From Thermoprotei archaeon (lineage in GTDB: Archaea > Thermoproteota > Thermoprotei > Thermofilales > B15-G2): a DNA stretch of 50,907 bases. Positions 18,293-27,023 of this stretch are shown here, piece after piece; positions within the stretch are counted from its first letter, which is position 1, and the number at the start of each line of letters is the position of its first letter. A program made the position numbers and the translations under genes. The notes under the pieces were generated by a model. It was not told the origin of the DNA and did not search any database. It worked only from the letters and a program-made list of their open reading frames with translations. The DNA lies in NCBI GenBank assembly GCA_003649445.1, contig QMRV01000013.1, positions 1 through 50,907 of the forward strand, given 5' to 3'.

Positions 18293-20278
18293 CTATCCTC
18301 CGTATATTGCCTGGTAGTATGCAGCAATGCCTGCGAAGAAGGCTGCTAGCATTCCTCCGGCAGAGGCACCGGCGAAGAATGGTGCACCTACTTGCTCTAC
18401 TAGCTTAGTGCCACCTAGCTTGAGCATTAGCCACTTGATGACGAGGTATGGTATGAACGTGTAGCCGAAGCTCCATGGATCTAGGCCCATGCCGAAGGCT
18501 AGACCGATAGCGCTTATTGGTATAGCCCACCTGTATCTAGCGAACGTTAATGCGAAGCCTAGTATGAAACAGAAGGCATAGAAGGGTATAGCTGCGCCGC
18601 TTAGCGAGTACCAGGCCTCAATAACGTCTACTTGGTGAATAGCTCTATATGGATAGAAGAATATGTAGTATCCGTAGCCCCATGCACCAAAGTAGTCGTG
18701 CCTTATGCCGAACTGGAATGTTAACTGAGCTGAAATAATGGATTCAATGAAGTATGCAATAATGAAGCCTACTATGAGAGCTGCTGCAACTTTCTTGGGA
18801 CTGACTTTGGCTAAGAAAGCGAATCTGCTTGTCTCCATGTAGGCTACTCCAGCCATACTTGAAGTCTCTAATGCTAGCATCATTGGAGCGTATGTTCCTA
18901 CTAGCATAGGTGTTACTTCACCTACACCTCTCTGGACAACACCCATTACTTCACAAATCTGTAGTGCATCCATAAAGTAGACGGCCCAGACACTCCACAT
19001 TAAGTTACATTCTCCAATGCCGCGTATCCAGAACATGTTGGCGAGGAACAGTATGTCTAGTGCTATGAGGAATATTGCTGGGAGGAATCCTCCAAAAATT
19101 ACGCCTACTGCTAGGAACACAAGTATGCCTACAATAGCTAGTATGGCTGTTGTTCTGTAGCGGCCGAATGCGTCTTCAGGGTTCTCTTTCCATGTTTCTC
19201 TTAGTGACTTGAGACCTGTAATATAGTATGCGATCACTACAGCGTTGATCATAGCTACTGCTCCGAAGAAGAACTTGAAACCCTCAACTCTGAACGCATA
19301 GAACCATACGTCTTCTTTGCTCATGGACATGTCGAACGAAGGTATTAGTCCCATTCTAATTTCTAGTGGTAGCAGTATCATGTATGTTACGATAGCGCCT
19401 ATACTGATGCCTATCAGGCTCTCCATTGGGAAGAAGAATCCAAAGAAGCTCCATGGGAAGAAGCTGTTCCAATACATGTCTAGCATTAGGCCGGGCACGG
19501 CTTTCCATAGTTGTGGCGAGAGATCAGTGGTGCCTGGTATTACTGGTAGCCAGGGTGCTACTCTTGAGACTAAGTATCCTTCAGTGAAGGCTGTTAGGAG
19601 GAATCCTACTAAGAGTCCTACAATCATCCAGTTTCTCTTAGTGCCTAGTAGAGGGGCCTTGGCTTCTTCTCCCACCGCGTAAGCGCTTATTACTGAAGTG
19701 TATGTGGCTGTAGCTACCGGGAAGACTATTCTCTCTACTTCAATTACCTGCCTTCTGAAGGCAGCGGCGGCGAGCATGTAGGCTAGAGCGTAAGCTATTG
19801 TGACAACAAATCCTGTCAGTATCCATGGGGTTAGCTGTCCCCATGGTGGAGATACTCCTCCTTTAAGAGCTAAGTCGTATAGTTCCTTGGGTCCGAAGAC
19901 CCAAGAAGGCACTAGGCCTTGTGCCTTCATACTGTTGAGCCAGGAATATACATCTGTATGAATCCATATTGGTAGAGAGAAGAATAATGAACCATCGCTC
20001 ACAGCTGGAGCCGCGTAGATCATAGCGAAGATTACTACATAGTCTTCCATTGATAGCCTGAGCTTAGGAGGCAGGAATGATGTTATTAAGGCTATGAGGA
20101 TAATGAACATTAATGATGTTTCAGCTGTGGGTAGGAAGCCGCTGACAGGGCCGATTATTTTGATAATCCATACAGCGAGGAGCATTCCGATTATGCCTAG
20201 TATTAGACCCTTTATGGGCAGTCTGTAGGCAGCTAGTCCCTTCTCGGTCACTTCGGTCTTACCAGTTCCTTCAGACAT
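18293..20278 (-). CDS. OPT-superfamily (DUF6785/6784-like) transporter
   Basis: A polytopic protein of about 661 aa with roughly 14-16 membrane helices. Its organisation fits the OPT-like families: an N-terminal helix pair, then GVSPPWGQLTPWILTG, RRQVIEVERIVFPVATATY and LGTKRNWMIVGLLVGFLL, which parallels the FRRQ-x-x-E-x-E-R-x-x-FP segment of DUF6785/OPT-like proteins. I place the start at ATG 20278 rather than TTG 20305, because a TATA box at 20306-20314 would leave only a few nt of leader before that ATG. OPT proteins import oligopeptides or metal chelates; the substrate here is unknown. It is divergent from the M28-FtsX gene and upstream of an FtsX gene. Confidence 0.75.
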   Translation of the reverse strand: MSEGTGKTEVTEKGLAAYRLPIKGLILGIIGMLLAVWIIKIIGPVSGFLPTAETSLMFIILIALITSFLPPKLRLSMEDYVVIFAMIYAAPAVSDGSLFFSLPIWIHTDVYSWLNSMKAQGLVPSWVFGPKELYDLALKGGVSPPWGQLTPWILTGFVVTIAYALAYMLAAAAFRRQVIEVERIVFPVATATYTSVISAYAVGEEAKAPLLGTKRNWMIVGLLVGFLLTAFTEGYLVSRVAPWLPVIPGTTDLSPQLWKAVPGLMLDMYWNSFFPWSFFGFFFPMESLIGISIGAIVTYMILLPLEIRMGLIPSFDMSMSKEDVWFYAFRVEGFKFFFGAVAMINAVVIAYYITGLKSLRETWKENPEDAFGRYRTTAILAIVGILVFLAVGVIFGGFLPAIFLIALDILFLANMFWIRGIGECNLMWSVWAVYFMDALQICEVMGVVQRGVGEVTPMLVGTYAPMMLALETSSMAGVAYMETSRFAFLAKVSPKKVAAALIVGFIIAYFIESIISAQLTFQFGIRHDYFGAWGYGYYIFFYPYRAIHQVDVIEAWYSLSGAAIPFYAFCFILGFALTFARYRWAIPISAIGLAFGMGLDPWSFGYTFIPYLVIKWLMLKLGGTKLVEQVGAPFFAGASAGGMLAAFFAGIAAYYQAIYGG

Positions 20279-20305
20279 ACGGGTCGCAGAGTTATAACAA
20301 CTCAA

Positions 20306-20314
20306 CTATTTAAA
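20306..20314 (-). promoter_or_regulatory. TATA box deciding the OPT start
   Basis: TTTAAATAG on the minus strand, 28-36 nt upstream of ATG 20278. It favours that ATG over the upstream in-frame TTG at 20305, which would lie before the expected transcription start. Confidence 0.5.
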
Positions 20315-20558
20315 CCCTACAGTAAAGTATATATACTGAACAGACTGGTGGAGTCTGCTACAGTTACCACTTAATATATTGAATTTTACATAGTTAAATA
20401 AGTATTCAGTTGAAAGTGTTTTCAGTGTGTTTATCCGGCTGAGTACTCAGTAGAAGTAGAACTATACGTAGTCTAGGGCTTCTTCTTTAAGTTAAAGTTA
20501 GAAAGGAATTTATTTGTCGGCGAAAATTTAATTAGATTGTTTAAAAGAATAGGATTCG

Positions 20559-23500
20559 ATGCCGGTTGTAAGATCCGGTAACATAAAGACCATTGCATTA
20601 ATTCTAGTACTAACTATACTATGTATACCCCAAATGCAACTACCTCTTCTGTCCGCGGGAGACGCCTATGAAACTAAGCTAAATGAATTTTCCAAGTACT
20701 ATTCGACTGAAGTAAGGACACACTTAGAGTTCTTCGCCTCGAGAGGCTCTAGAGTTGTAGGCTATCCGGGCTACTACGAGTCAGTAAACTACATTGTCGA
20801 ATCTCTCAAAAGCTATGGGTATGATGTTTATGTAGAGAACTTTACTGTAACGGTTCCAATAGACTATGGCTCTTATGTTGAGATCCTGTCTCCTTATCAT
20901 AAGGTCATTAAAGCTTATGCTTTGGTCCCTAACCTTGTTGAAACATGCTATACTCCTAACGGTATTACAGCTGAGCTAGTTTACATTGGACACGGCAAAG
21001 AAGAAATGAACGGGAAGGATATTGACAACAAGATCGTGGTCATGGAGTTCGACAGCGGATATGAGTGGATGAGAGCTATTTCTCTAGGCGCTAAAGCAAT
21101 TATCTTTGTAGTTAATCCTCTTTCAGGAAGTGTAACTCAAATTGAGGCAGCAGACAAGTTTTCTGAGCTACCTATATACGCTCCTAGGCTCGCTGTAGAC
21201 TGGAACGACTTCAAGGATATCCTCTCAGAGCTCGATGCTGGAGAAAGAGTTAAGGCAAAAATAGTAGTGAATATGACTTTCGAGAATGTTGCAGCATATA
21301 ACATTATAGCGCTCAAGAAAGGCTCTAAATATTCTGATGAAGTTGTCGCATTGACAGCTTACTTTGATTCATGGTCTGTTGCTCCGGCCTGGTCTCCTGG
21401 TGCAGATGAAGCACTAGGCATATCCTCTCTACTGGCTATAGCTAAGCTATTTAAGGACGAAAAGCCTTTACGTACTGTAGCTTTTATTGCTTTCTCAGGA
21501 CATCACCAAGCTCTCGCGGGTGCGAGAGAATTTGCTTTCTCTCATGCTTTTGAAAAGCCTCTGGCTCCAATAAACTTAACAGACATTAAGCTAATGATTC
21601 ACTTAGACCCATCTGCATACTACGAGCCTAAAGGCGAAACACGTATAGCCTTACTCGACGCTGGAGCTTTCTATGGAGCAACTCCCGAAAGTAAGAGGCT
21701 CACCGAAGAAAGTTTCTTCAGCAACCCCGACTTTGGTATACTGGATCTAATAGAATTCCTATATAAAGAAAAATCTGTTCTCTTTAACCTTATTACACAA
21801 GAAGGAATAATAACAGCTTCACCCTACTATAACCCAGATAGTTACCAGCTCCTCTGGAGAAAATACTTTGAAATAGAGCCTCTTGTGCAGGCTGGAGGAT
21901 ACGGTATAGCTATAACCGCAGACACGTATTCTCCACTCAGAGGCACTCCAGCGGACACCTACATGAGCACGGCTTCACGGCTATCTAACTCTATTTACTA
22001 CGCGTTTATTGCCGTAGTATGGCTAGAGAAACTTGCTTCAGCTGACGCGCCCTTCCCACTAGAGTTCAGTAGAGTAGACCAGCGTAACATACCGAAAGCA
22101 ATAGTTTCTGTCGAAGAGTACTCAGAGGCAGAGCAGAGGTATCACCCGGTGCCCGAGGCATTAGTAGTGGCGCAGTTTAACTTTATTTCATCTAGTGTAA
22201 ACCACCAAATTATAGTTAAGACAGATGAACATGGTATTGCTGTGCTTAAGGCGCTTGCTCCACACAATAGAGGTCCTTACAGCTTCTATGCATACAAGTT
22301 TGACTACAAGACCGGAGATAGATACATGCCTAACATGGGTGATACAGCTCTCCCAAGCTTCCGCGTTAGAATAAATGCCCCTGAATATACAGTGAGAACC
22401 TCGCTCTTCAAGGCTGCTACAATAATACTCTCCGACCTCCTTGACCCAGAGTCTCTACAGCCACTGATACCGGTTATACTCGTAGTGAACCACAACACTA
22501 AGAGCAGCACAAGATACTTTGGCTTAAACTATGACCTCAAGTGGCACACAATGTCTAGAGAAACTCTGAGACCTTACGTTGCAATTTATGTCAGTGCAGA
22601 TCCCTCAATACCTCCTGGTCCTCCATGGGATGTTATAATATTCCCATCTTACTCAACATACCACCTAGTAGTACTCACTAATAGTGGATACGGTATAACA
22701 CCTACAGGCTGTGAGCAAGTATTAATCAAGTGCTCTCCACTAGTCTACGCCAAGGAGTTCCAGCTACTATGTAGCCAGTACATGCACAAAGCATTGGCTC
22801 ATCAGCTCTACTTGCCTACAATATTACATTACTTTGAGATAGCCAACGAGACTCTCAAGAAAGCAGAAGAAGCTATAGCCAAGAAGAAGTATGAGAAAGG
22901 CATAGCTCTAGCTATTGCTGCTTGGAGCTACTATAGAGCAGTATACGACGACCTCAGGAGAACAATGATAGATACAAGCTTCGCGGCAGCAATCTTCCTT
23001 CTACTAGCCTTACCATTCGCGTTTCTCGCCGAAAGACTGTTCTTTAACTTCGAGTCGCTGCGCAAGAGAGCTCTCGCAATAGCACTTCTCCTAGTCACTT
23101 CGACTTCTATAATGTACTTTGTGCACCCAGCCCTTGCGCTAGCATCAAATGCGCCCCTAGTTGTGATAGCTTTTGTTCTGATATTTGTTATAATGGCACC
23201 TCTCGGGCTAATACTGTCAAGGGTTATTGAAACGGCAAAGAAGTTCCGCCTGAAAACTACGGGAGTACACTTCTCTGACATAAGCAGAGCTAGCGCACTA
23301 ATAATGGCTGCTTCTCTAGGCGCGGGTAACCTCAGGAGACGTAAACTTAGAACAGGACTAACAATGGTCTCGCTAATGGTCGTAGTAGCTACTCTAGTCA
23401 GTACACTCTCGGTTACAACTACTAAAATCGTAACTCTTATAGAACACTACAAACTACCCGAACACGCCATAACCTACGACGGCCTACTGATAGTACGTGG

Positions 23501-25043
23501 AGAAATAGCTCCTGTTCCACTTGAGGCCATAACACAGTTTAAAGGAGAGCTCTCAGACATTATTAAAGCAATAGCTCCTAGAGCGTATCTTGAAAGGGGA
23601 CTAATACAGTTTATTAGGCCCGAAGTAATGAGAGGCGGTGAGAGAAAAGAAGGATACGAGCTAATCTATAAGGGAAGAATGATTTTTGTAAAGGGTATTT
23701 TAGGGCTCTCTCAAGGAGAGAGGTACACATATATTGAAGACGCTCTCAAGAAAGGCTATATTATAGGCCAGTACTTCTCTTCAGACGATGTAAAAGAGTG
23801 TTTAATACCTGACATACTGGCAACTCAGTATAATATAAGTATAGGAGACTACTTAACGTTCGAAGGAGAAGCACTCAAAGTAGTAGGAATATTCAATGCA
23901 GAGTGGCTTGAGTCGATTAGAGACCCGAATAACGACTTAGTGACACCTCTAGCTATAGAGGCTCCTGGAGGCGGCCGTGTACAGGCTTTAGAGGCGCGTA
24001 GACTTGAAGGCGAGGAAATAATCATAGTCCCCTACAAGGTTGTTTTAAGACACCACGGCGCGGTCTTCTCTGTAGCAGTAGTGCTCGAAGACCCAAGTAA
24101 AGTGTATGAAATTGCCCAGAGATTAACTTACAGAATTAAATACAAGATATGTGCTGCAAAAGACAAGGAAGTAAGAGTATATGCTAAAATACTCTCAGAA
24201 CAGGTTATCGGTAGAGAAGCACTAATTCCTGTGGGAATACTAGTGTTCATTATACTCAACACATGTCTGAGCGCAGTCTACGAGCGCAAAAGAGAAGTCT
24301 CTATACTGAGCTCTATAGGTCTGTCGCCGACACACGTGGCTGGACTGTTCCTACTAGAATTCATGATTATAGGTGTCGTCTCAGGAGTACTAGGCTACCT
24401 CTGCGGAATAGTACTGCCTAAGCTAATACCAGGCCTAGTGTTGAACACCTCATCTTCATGGGTAGCTGGTGCAGTAGGACTATCAATACTCATTACGCTT
24501 ACAGCCGCAATATACCCTGTATCAGTCGCATCTAAAGCAGTAACGCCGTCCTTCGAGCGCAGATGGCGTATAGAGACAGTAGGTATCAAAAGAGGAGACC
24601 GCTACATGATTAATATCCCAGTAGTGGTAAGCCCACTTGAGCTAGACGGTCTAATAAACTACCTCATAGAATACTTCAACCTGCACAGATCTGAGACAGC
24701 AGCAGACTTCATGATAGATAAAATCGAGTTATGCAAGAAAGTCTCGGCCGAAGGCGAGACAACTATACTGCACACTACCGTTAAAGTGAAGCCTTTCGAC
24801 AGCGGAGTAGTAATGACCAGCGATCTGCACTTCCACGTACCAGCTGGCTCACAAATAGTTAAAACAACACTTGACATAAATAGAGTAAGCGGAATAGACT
24901 ACGTCTACAGGAGAGGAGTAAGAAAGTTCGCCGACGCTGTAAGAAAGCAGCTATTGATGTGGAGAGCACTGACTCTAGCCGACCGCAAGCGCTACATCAA
25001 GACAGCTAAAGAAGAGCTGTCAAAGTATCTGAAAGAAGAGTAG
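20559..25043 (+). CDS. PA/M28-peptidase-like ectodomain fused to an FtsX-type permease
   Basis: A 1494-aa protein. A signal peptide (8-33) precedes an M28-like fold with a PA insert (about 135-245; ITAELVYIGHGKEEM, GAKAIIFVVN). The zinc-site segments are recognisable but altered: AYFDSW (267-272) where AHxDS is expected, GADEALG (281-287) where GADD is expected, and FSGHHQALAG (312-321) where FSGEE is expected. Catalysis by the normal M28 mechanism is therefore unlikely. A beta domain follows (about 515-600; VSVEEYSEAEQRYHPVPEAL), then a helical stalk (about 745-810). About three membrane helices with HPALAL (856-861) precede the FtsX core from RRRKLRTGLTMVSLM, with ERKREVSILSSIGLSP, and a soluble C-terminal domain (about 1360-1494). 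The OPT gene follows 57 nt downstream on the same strand. Confidence 0.8.
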   Translation: MPVVRSGNIKTIALILVLTILCIPQMQLPLLSAGDAYETKLNEFSKYYSTEVRTHLEFFASRGSRVVGYPGYYESVNYIVESLKSYGYDVYVENFTVTVPIDYGSYVEILSPYHKVIKAYALVPNLVETCYTPNGITAELVYIGHGKEEMNGKDIDNKIVVMEFDSGYEWMRAISLGAKAIIFVVNPLSGSVTQIEAADKFSELPIYAPRLAVDWNDFKDILSELDAGERVKAKIVVNMTFENVAAYNIIALKKGSKYSDEVVALTAYFDSWSVAPAWSPGADEALGISSLLAIAKLFKDEKPLRTVAFIAFSGHHQALAGAREFAFSHAFEKPLAPINLTDIKLMIHLDPSAYYEPKGETRIALLDAGAFYGATPESKRLTEESFFSNPDFGILDLIEFLYKEKSVLFNLITQEGIITASPYYNPDSYQLLWRKYFEIEPLVQAGGYGIAITADTYSPLRGTPADTYMSTASRLSNSIYYAFIAVVWLEKLASADAPFPLEFSRVDQRNIPKAIVSVEEYSEAEQRYHPVPEALVVAQFNFISSSVNHQIIVKTDEHGIAVLKALAPHNRGPYSFYAYKFDYKTGDRYMPNMGDTALPSFRVRINAPEYTVRTSLFKAATIILSDLLDPESLQPLIPVILVVNHNTKSSTRYFGLNYDLKWHTMSRETLRPYVAIYVSADPSIPPGPPWDVIIFPSYSTYHLVVLTNSGYGITPTGCEQVLIKCSPLVYAKEFQLLCSQYMHKALAHQLYLPTILHYFEIANETLKKAEEAIAKKKYEKGIALAIAAWSYYRAVYDDLRRTMIDTSFAAAIFLLLALPFAFLAERLFFNFESLRKRALAIALLLVTSTSIMYFVHPALALASNAPLVVIAFVLIFVIMAPLGLILSRVIETAKKFRLKTTGVHFSDISRASALIMAASLGAGNLRRRKLRTGLTMVSLMVVVATLVSTLSVTTTKIVTLIEHYKLPEHAITYDGLLIVRGEIAPVPLEAITQFKGELSDIIKAIAPRAYLERGLIQFIRPEVMRGGERKEGYELIYKGRMIFVKGILGLSQGERYTYIEDALKKGYIIGQYFSSDDVKECLIPDILATQYNISIGDYLTFEGEALKVVGIFNAEWLESIRDPNNDLVTPLAIEAPGGGRVQALEARRLEGEEIIIVPYKVVLRHHGAVFSVAVVLEDPSKVYEIAQRLTYRIKYKICAAKDKEVRVYAKILSEQVIGREALIPVGILVFIILNTCLSAVYERKREVSILSSIGLSPTHVAGLFLLEFMIIGVVSGVLGYLCGIVLPKLIPGLVLNTSSSWVAGAVGLSILITLTAAIYPVSVASKAVTPSFERRWRIETVGIKRGDRYMINIPVVVSPLELDGLINYLIEYFNLHRSETAADFMIDKIELCKKVSAEGETTILHTTVKVKPFDSGVVMTSDLHFHVPAGSQIVKTTLDINRVSGIDYVYRRGVRKFADAVRKQLLMWRALTLADRKRYIKTAKEELSKYLKEE

Positions 25044-25057
25044 CTCTTATAGGAAAA

Positions 25058-25097
25058 CTTAAATACTTTCAAAAGCACTCTTTTTCGGTCTGGTGAG
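25058..25097 (+). promoter_or_regulatory. TATA box and ribosome-binding site for the second OPT gene
   Basis: CTTAAATACTT at 25058-25068 is a TATA box, and GGTGAG at 25092-25097 is a Shine-Dalgarno-like site just ahead of the ATG at 25101. Although only 57 nt follow the upstream FtsX gene, this OPT gene can have its own promoter and a short leadered transcript. Confidence 0.45.
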
Positions 25098-25100
25098 ATA

Positions 25101-27023
25101 ATGTCAGGTAAGACTGAAGCCAGCGTAACTGGTCTCAGAGAAGGATTTACTGACAGAGTTATTCTCGCAATGATTTTCAGCAGCCTAATAATGACCCCAG
25201 CCTTCGGCTGGGTTCTTTTATCGACAGGAATAGGCGTAGGCCCTATTTACGCCGCCTACGTCACAATGGTTATTTTCGGAGAACTCGCCAGACTCATGAG
25301 AAGCCCCCTTAGCGAAAGCGAGCTAGCTACAATAAGGTGGGGCGCTAGCGCCGCAGTAGGCGCTGTAACAGGAATAGCGTACAACGTCTTCTTGAGAAAA
25401 TCTCCCATAACTAGGCAGGCAGGCATAGCAGACAAAATACCTATATACGTAGTACCTCCAGCGAACTCGCCCGCCTTAATACAGAGAACAATCTTCCACC
25501 CAGACTGGATTCTCCCAATTACACTAGGCTACATAGGCCTACCTTTCAGCATACTCGTCTTAGTAGGCTTATCCTTCCTAATGAGACAGATCTTCATTGA
25601 AATCGAGAAACTTCCATTCCCAACCGGTGCTCTAGCAGCCGAGCTAGCTAAAAGCCTGGCAGCCGAGGAAGGCGAGTCGAAGAGATATGAAATCTTCTGT
25701 CTCTCAGCATTCATAGCATTTCTCTACGGAACAGCCTACTATATTGCCCCAGCTCTGCTAATGGTTATTACAGGATCCCCTGTTCCAATACAGATTTTCC
25801 CGACACACATCGACTTAACAACAATGTTTGACTATACTCCTCTCTTCGGAGCAACACTGAGCTTTACTGCCGATATTCTGGCTATAAGCATTGGAATGAT
25901 TATACCTGACGCAGTAATCTACGGCGCTGTAGTAAGCTACGTAGCTACAATGATTTTTGGAAACAATATCCTAGTGAGACTAGGGCTCTACAAGTGGAAG
26001 CCAGGTACACCGATGATGGGGCCTGGTCTAACAGGCGTGTGGATGGAGACAATGCTCCACTTCTGGCTAAGCATTAGTATTGGAATAACTGTTGCTGCAG
26101 CAATAGTGCCCTTCGTCAAGAACATTAAGGGCGTTGTTAAAGGAATAATGAGTATTTTCTCGCTGAGCAAAGAGCAGGAAAGCGAGCTTGGAATATGGTC
26201 TGCTAAGAAGTGTATAATAGTGTGGCTTATAGGCTCGCTTGGACTCTGTATACTAAGCTACATAGTAGATATAACGTTCTACCCCGACGACAATCTCCCA
26301 GTATGGCTTATACCGACTATTACAATAGGTCTAGCACTAGTAAACTCGCTGAGCGCTGGGCGTTTCGCGGGCTTAATGGGTTCAGGTATAACAATTCCGT
26401 ATGCTCAGCAAGCCCTACTAATAGCCTTCTACAACGGTGTAGAAGGATGGTTCCTGCCGTTCCTAGGAGGTCCAGGTGTAACAGGCGACCCTGGATTAAT
26501 CTGCATAGGCTTCAAGGCAGCTGAGCTCACTAGAACAAAGCCTATGAGCATTATCAAGGCACACGTCATCGGAGGAATAATGGCTAGCATCAGCGGACTG
26601 TTCTTCGGCTACCTCTTCTGGCACCTCTACGACATCCCCTCACGTATACTTCCAGCACCAACATTCTACCCTGACGCCGCGATGCTAGTAATGTTCATTA
26701 CAAAGAAATTCACTTACATTAGGCCAGACTGGCTAATAGCAGGATTCATTTTCGGAGTAGTGTGGGAACTAGTGCCATTCCTTTCATCTGTACTGTCTAC
26801 TATAGGTTTAGCTTGGGGTATAGGCGCTCTACCGAGCTCAGTTACTTCGCCGTTTATAGGCTGGATAATTAAAGAAATAATCAGGAGGAAAAAAGGAGAC
26901 GAGTGGACCAGAAACTACCTATTGAGCATAGTTGCAGGAATCTGGGCTGGAGGAAGCCTAGCTCTAGCGCTGGGCACTGGTATCACCTTCGCATGGCAAG
27001 CGATCCAGCCCGGTCTCTACTGA
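25101..27023 (+). CDS. OPT-superfamily oligopeptide-type transporter
   Basis: A 640-aa polytopic protein with about 15 membrane helices and the OPT order: an N-terminal MSGKTEASVTG resembling the N-terminus of the other OPT protein, then EIEKLPFPTGALAAELAKSL, GPGLTGVWMETMLHFWLS, GRFAGLMGSGITIPYAQQA, and GDPGLICIGFKAAELTRTKP, which parallels the A-D-x-x-x-D-x-K-T-G-type segment of OPT transporters. Proton-driven import of peptides or chelated metals is the family role. It lies downstream of the M28-like FtsX gene, mirroring the OPT/FtsX pair on the other strand. Its last 60 nt overlap the 3' end of the convergent C25-like gene. Confidence 0.78.
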   Translation: MSGKTEASVTGLREGFTDRVILAMIFSSLIMTPAFGWVLLSTGIGVGPIYAAYVTMVIFGELARLMRSPLSESELATIRWGASAAVGAVTGIAYNVFLRKSPITRQAGIADKIPIYVVPPANSPALIQRTIFHPDWILPITLGYIGLPFSILVLVGLSFLMRQIFIEIEKLPFPTGALAAELAKSLAAEEGESKRYEIFCLSAFIAFLYGTAYYIAPALLMVITGSPVPIQIFPTHIDLTTMFDYTPLFGATLSFTADILAISIGMIIPDAVIYGAVVSYVATMIFGNNILVRLGLYKWKPGTPMMGPGLTGVWMETMLHFWLSISIGITVAAAIVPFVKNIKGVVKGIMSIFSLSKEQESELGIWSAKKCIIVWLIGSLGLCILSYIVDITFYPDDNLPVWLIPTITIGLALVNSLSAGRFAGLMGSGITIPYAQQALLIAFYNGVEGWFLPFLGGPGVTGDPGLICIGFKAAELTRTKPMSIIKAHVIGGIMASISGLFFGYLFWHLYDIPSRILPAPTFYPDAAMLVMFITKKFTYIRPDWLIAGFIFGVVWELVPFLSSVLSTIGLAWGIGALPSSVTSPFIGWIIKEIIRRKKGDEWTRNYLLSIVAGIWAGGSLALALGTGITFAWQAIQPGLY

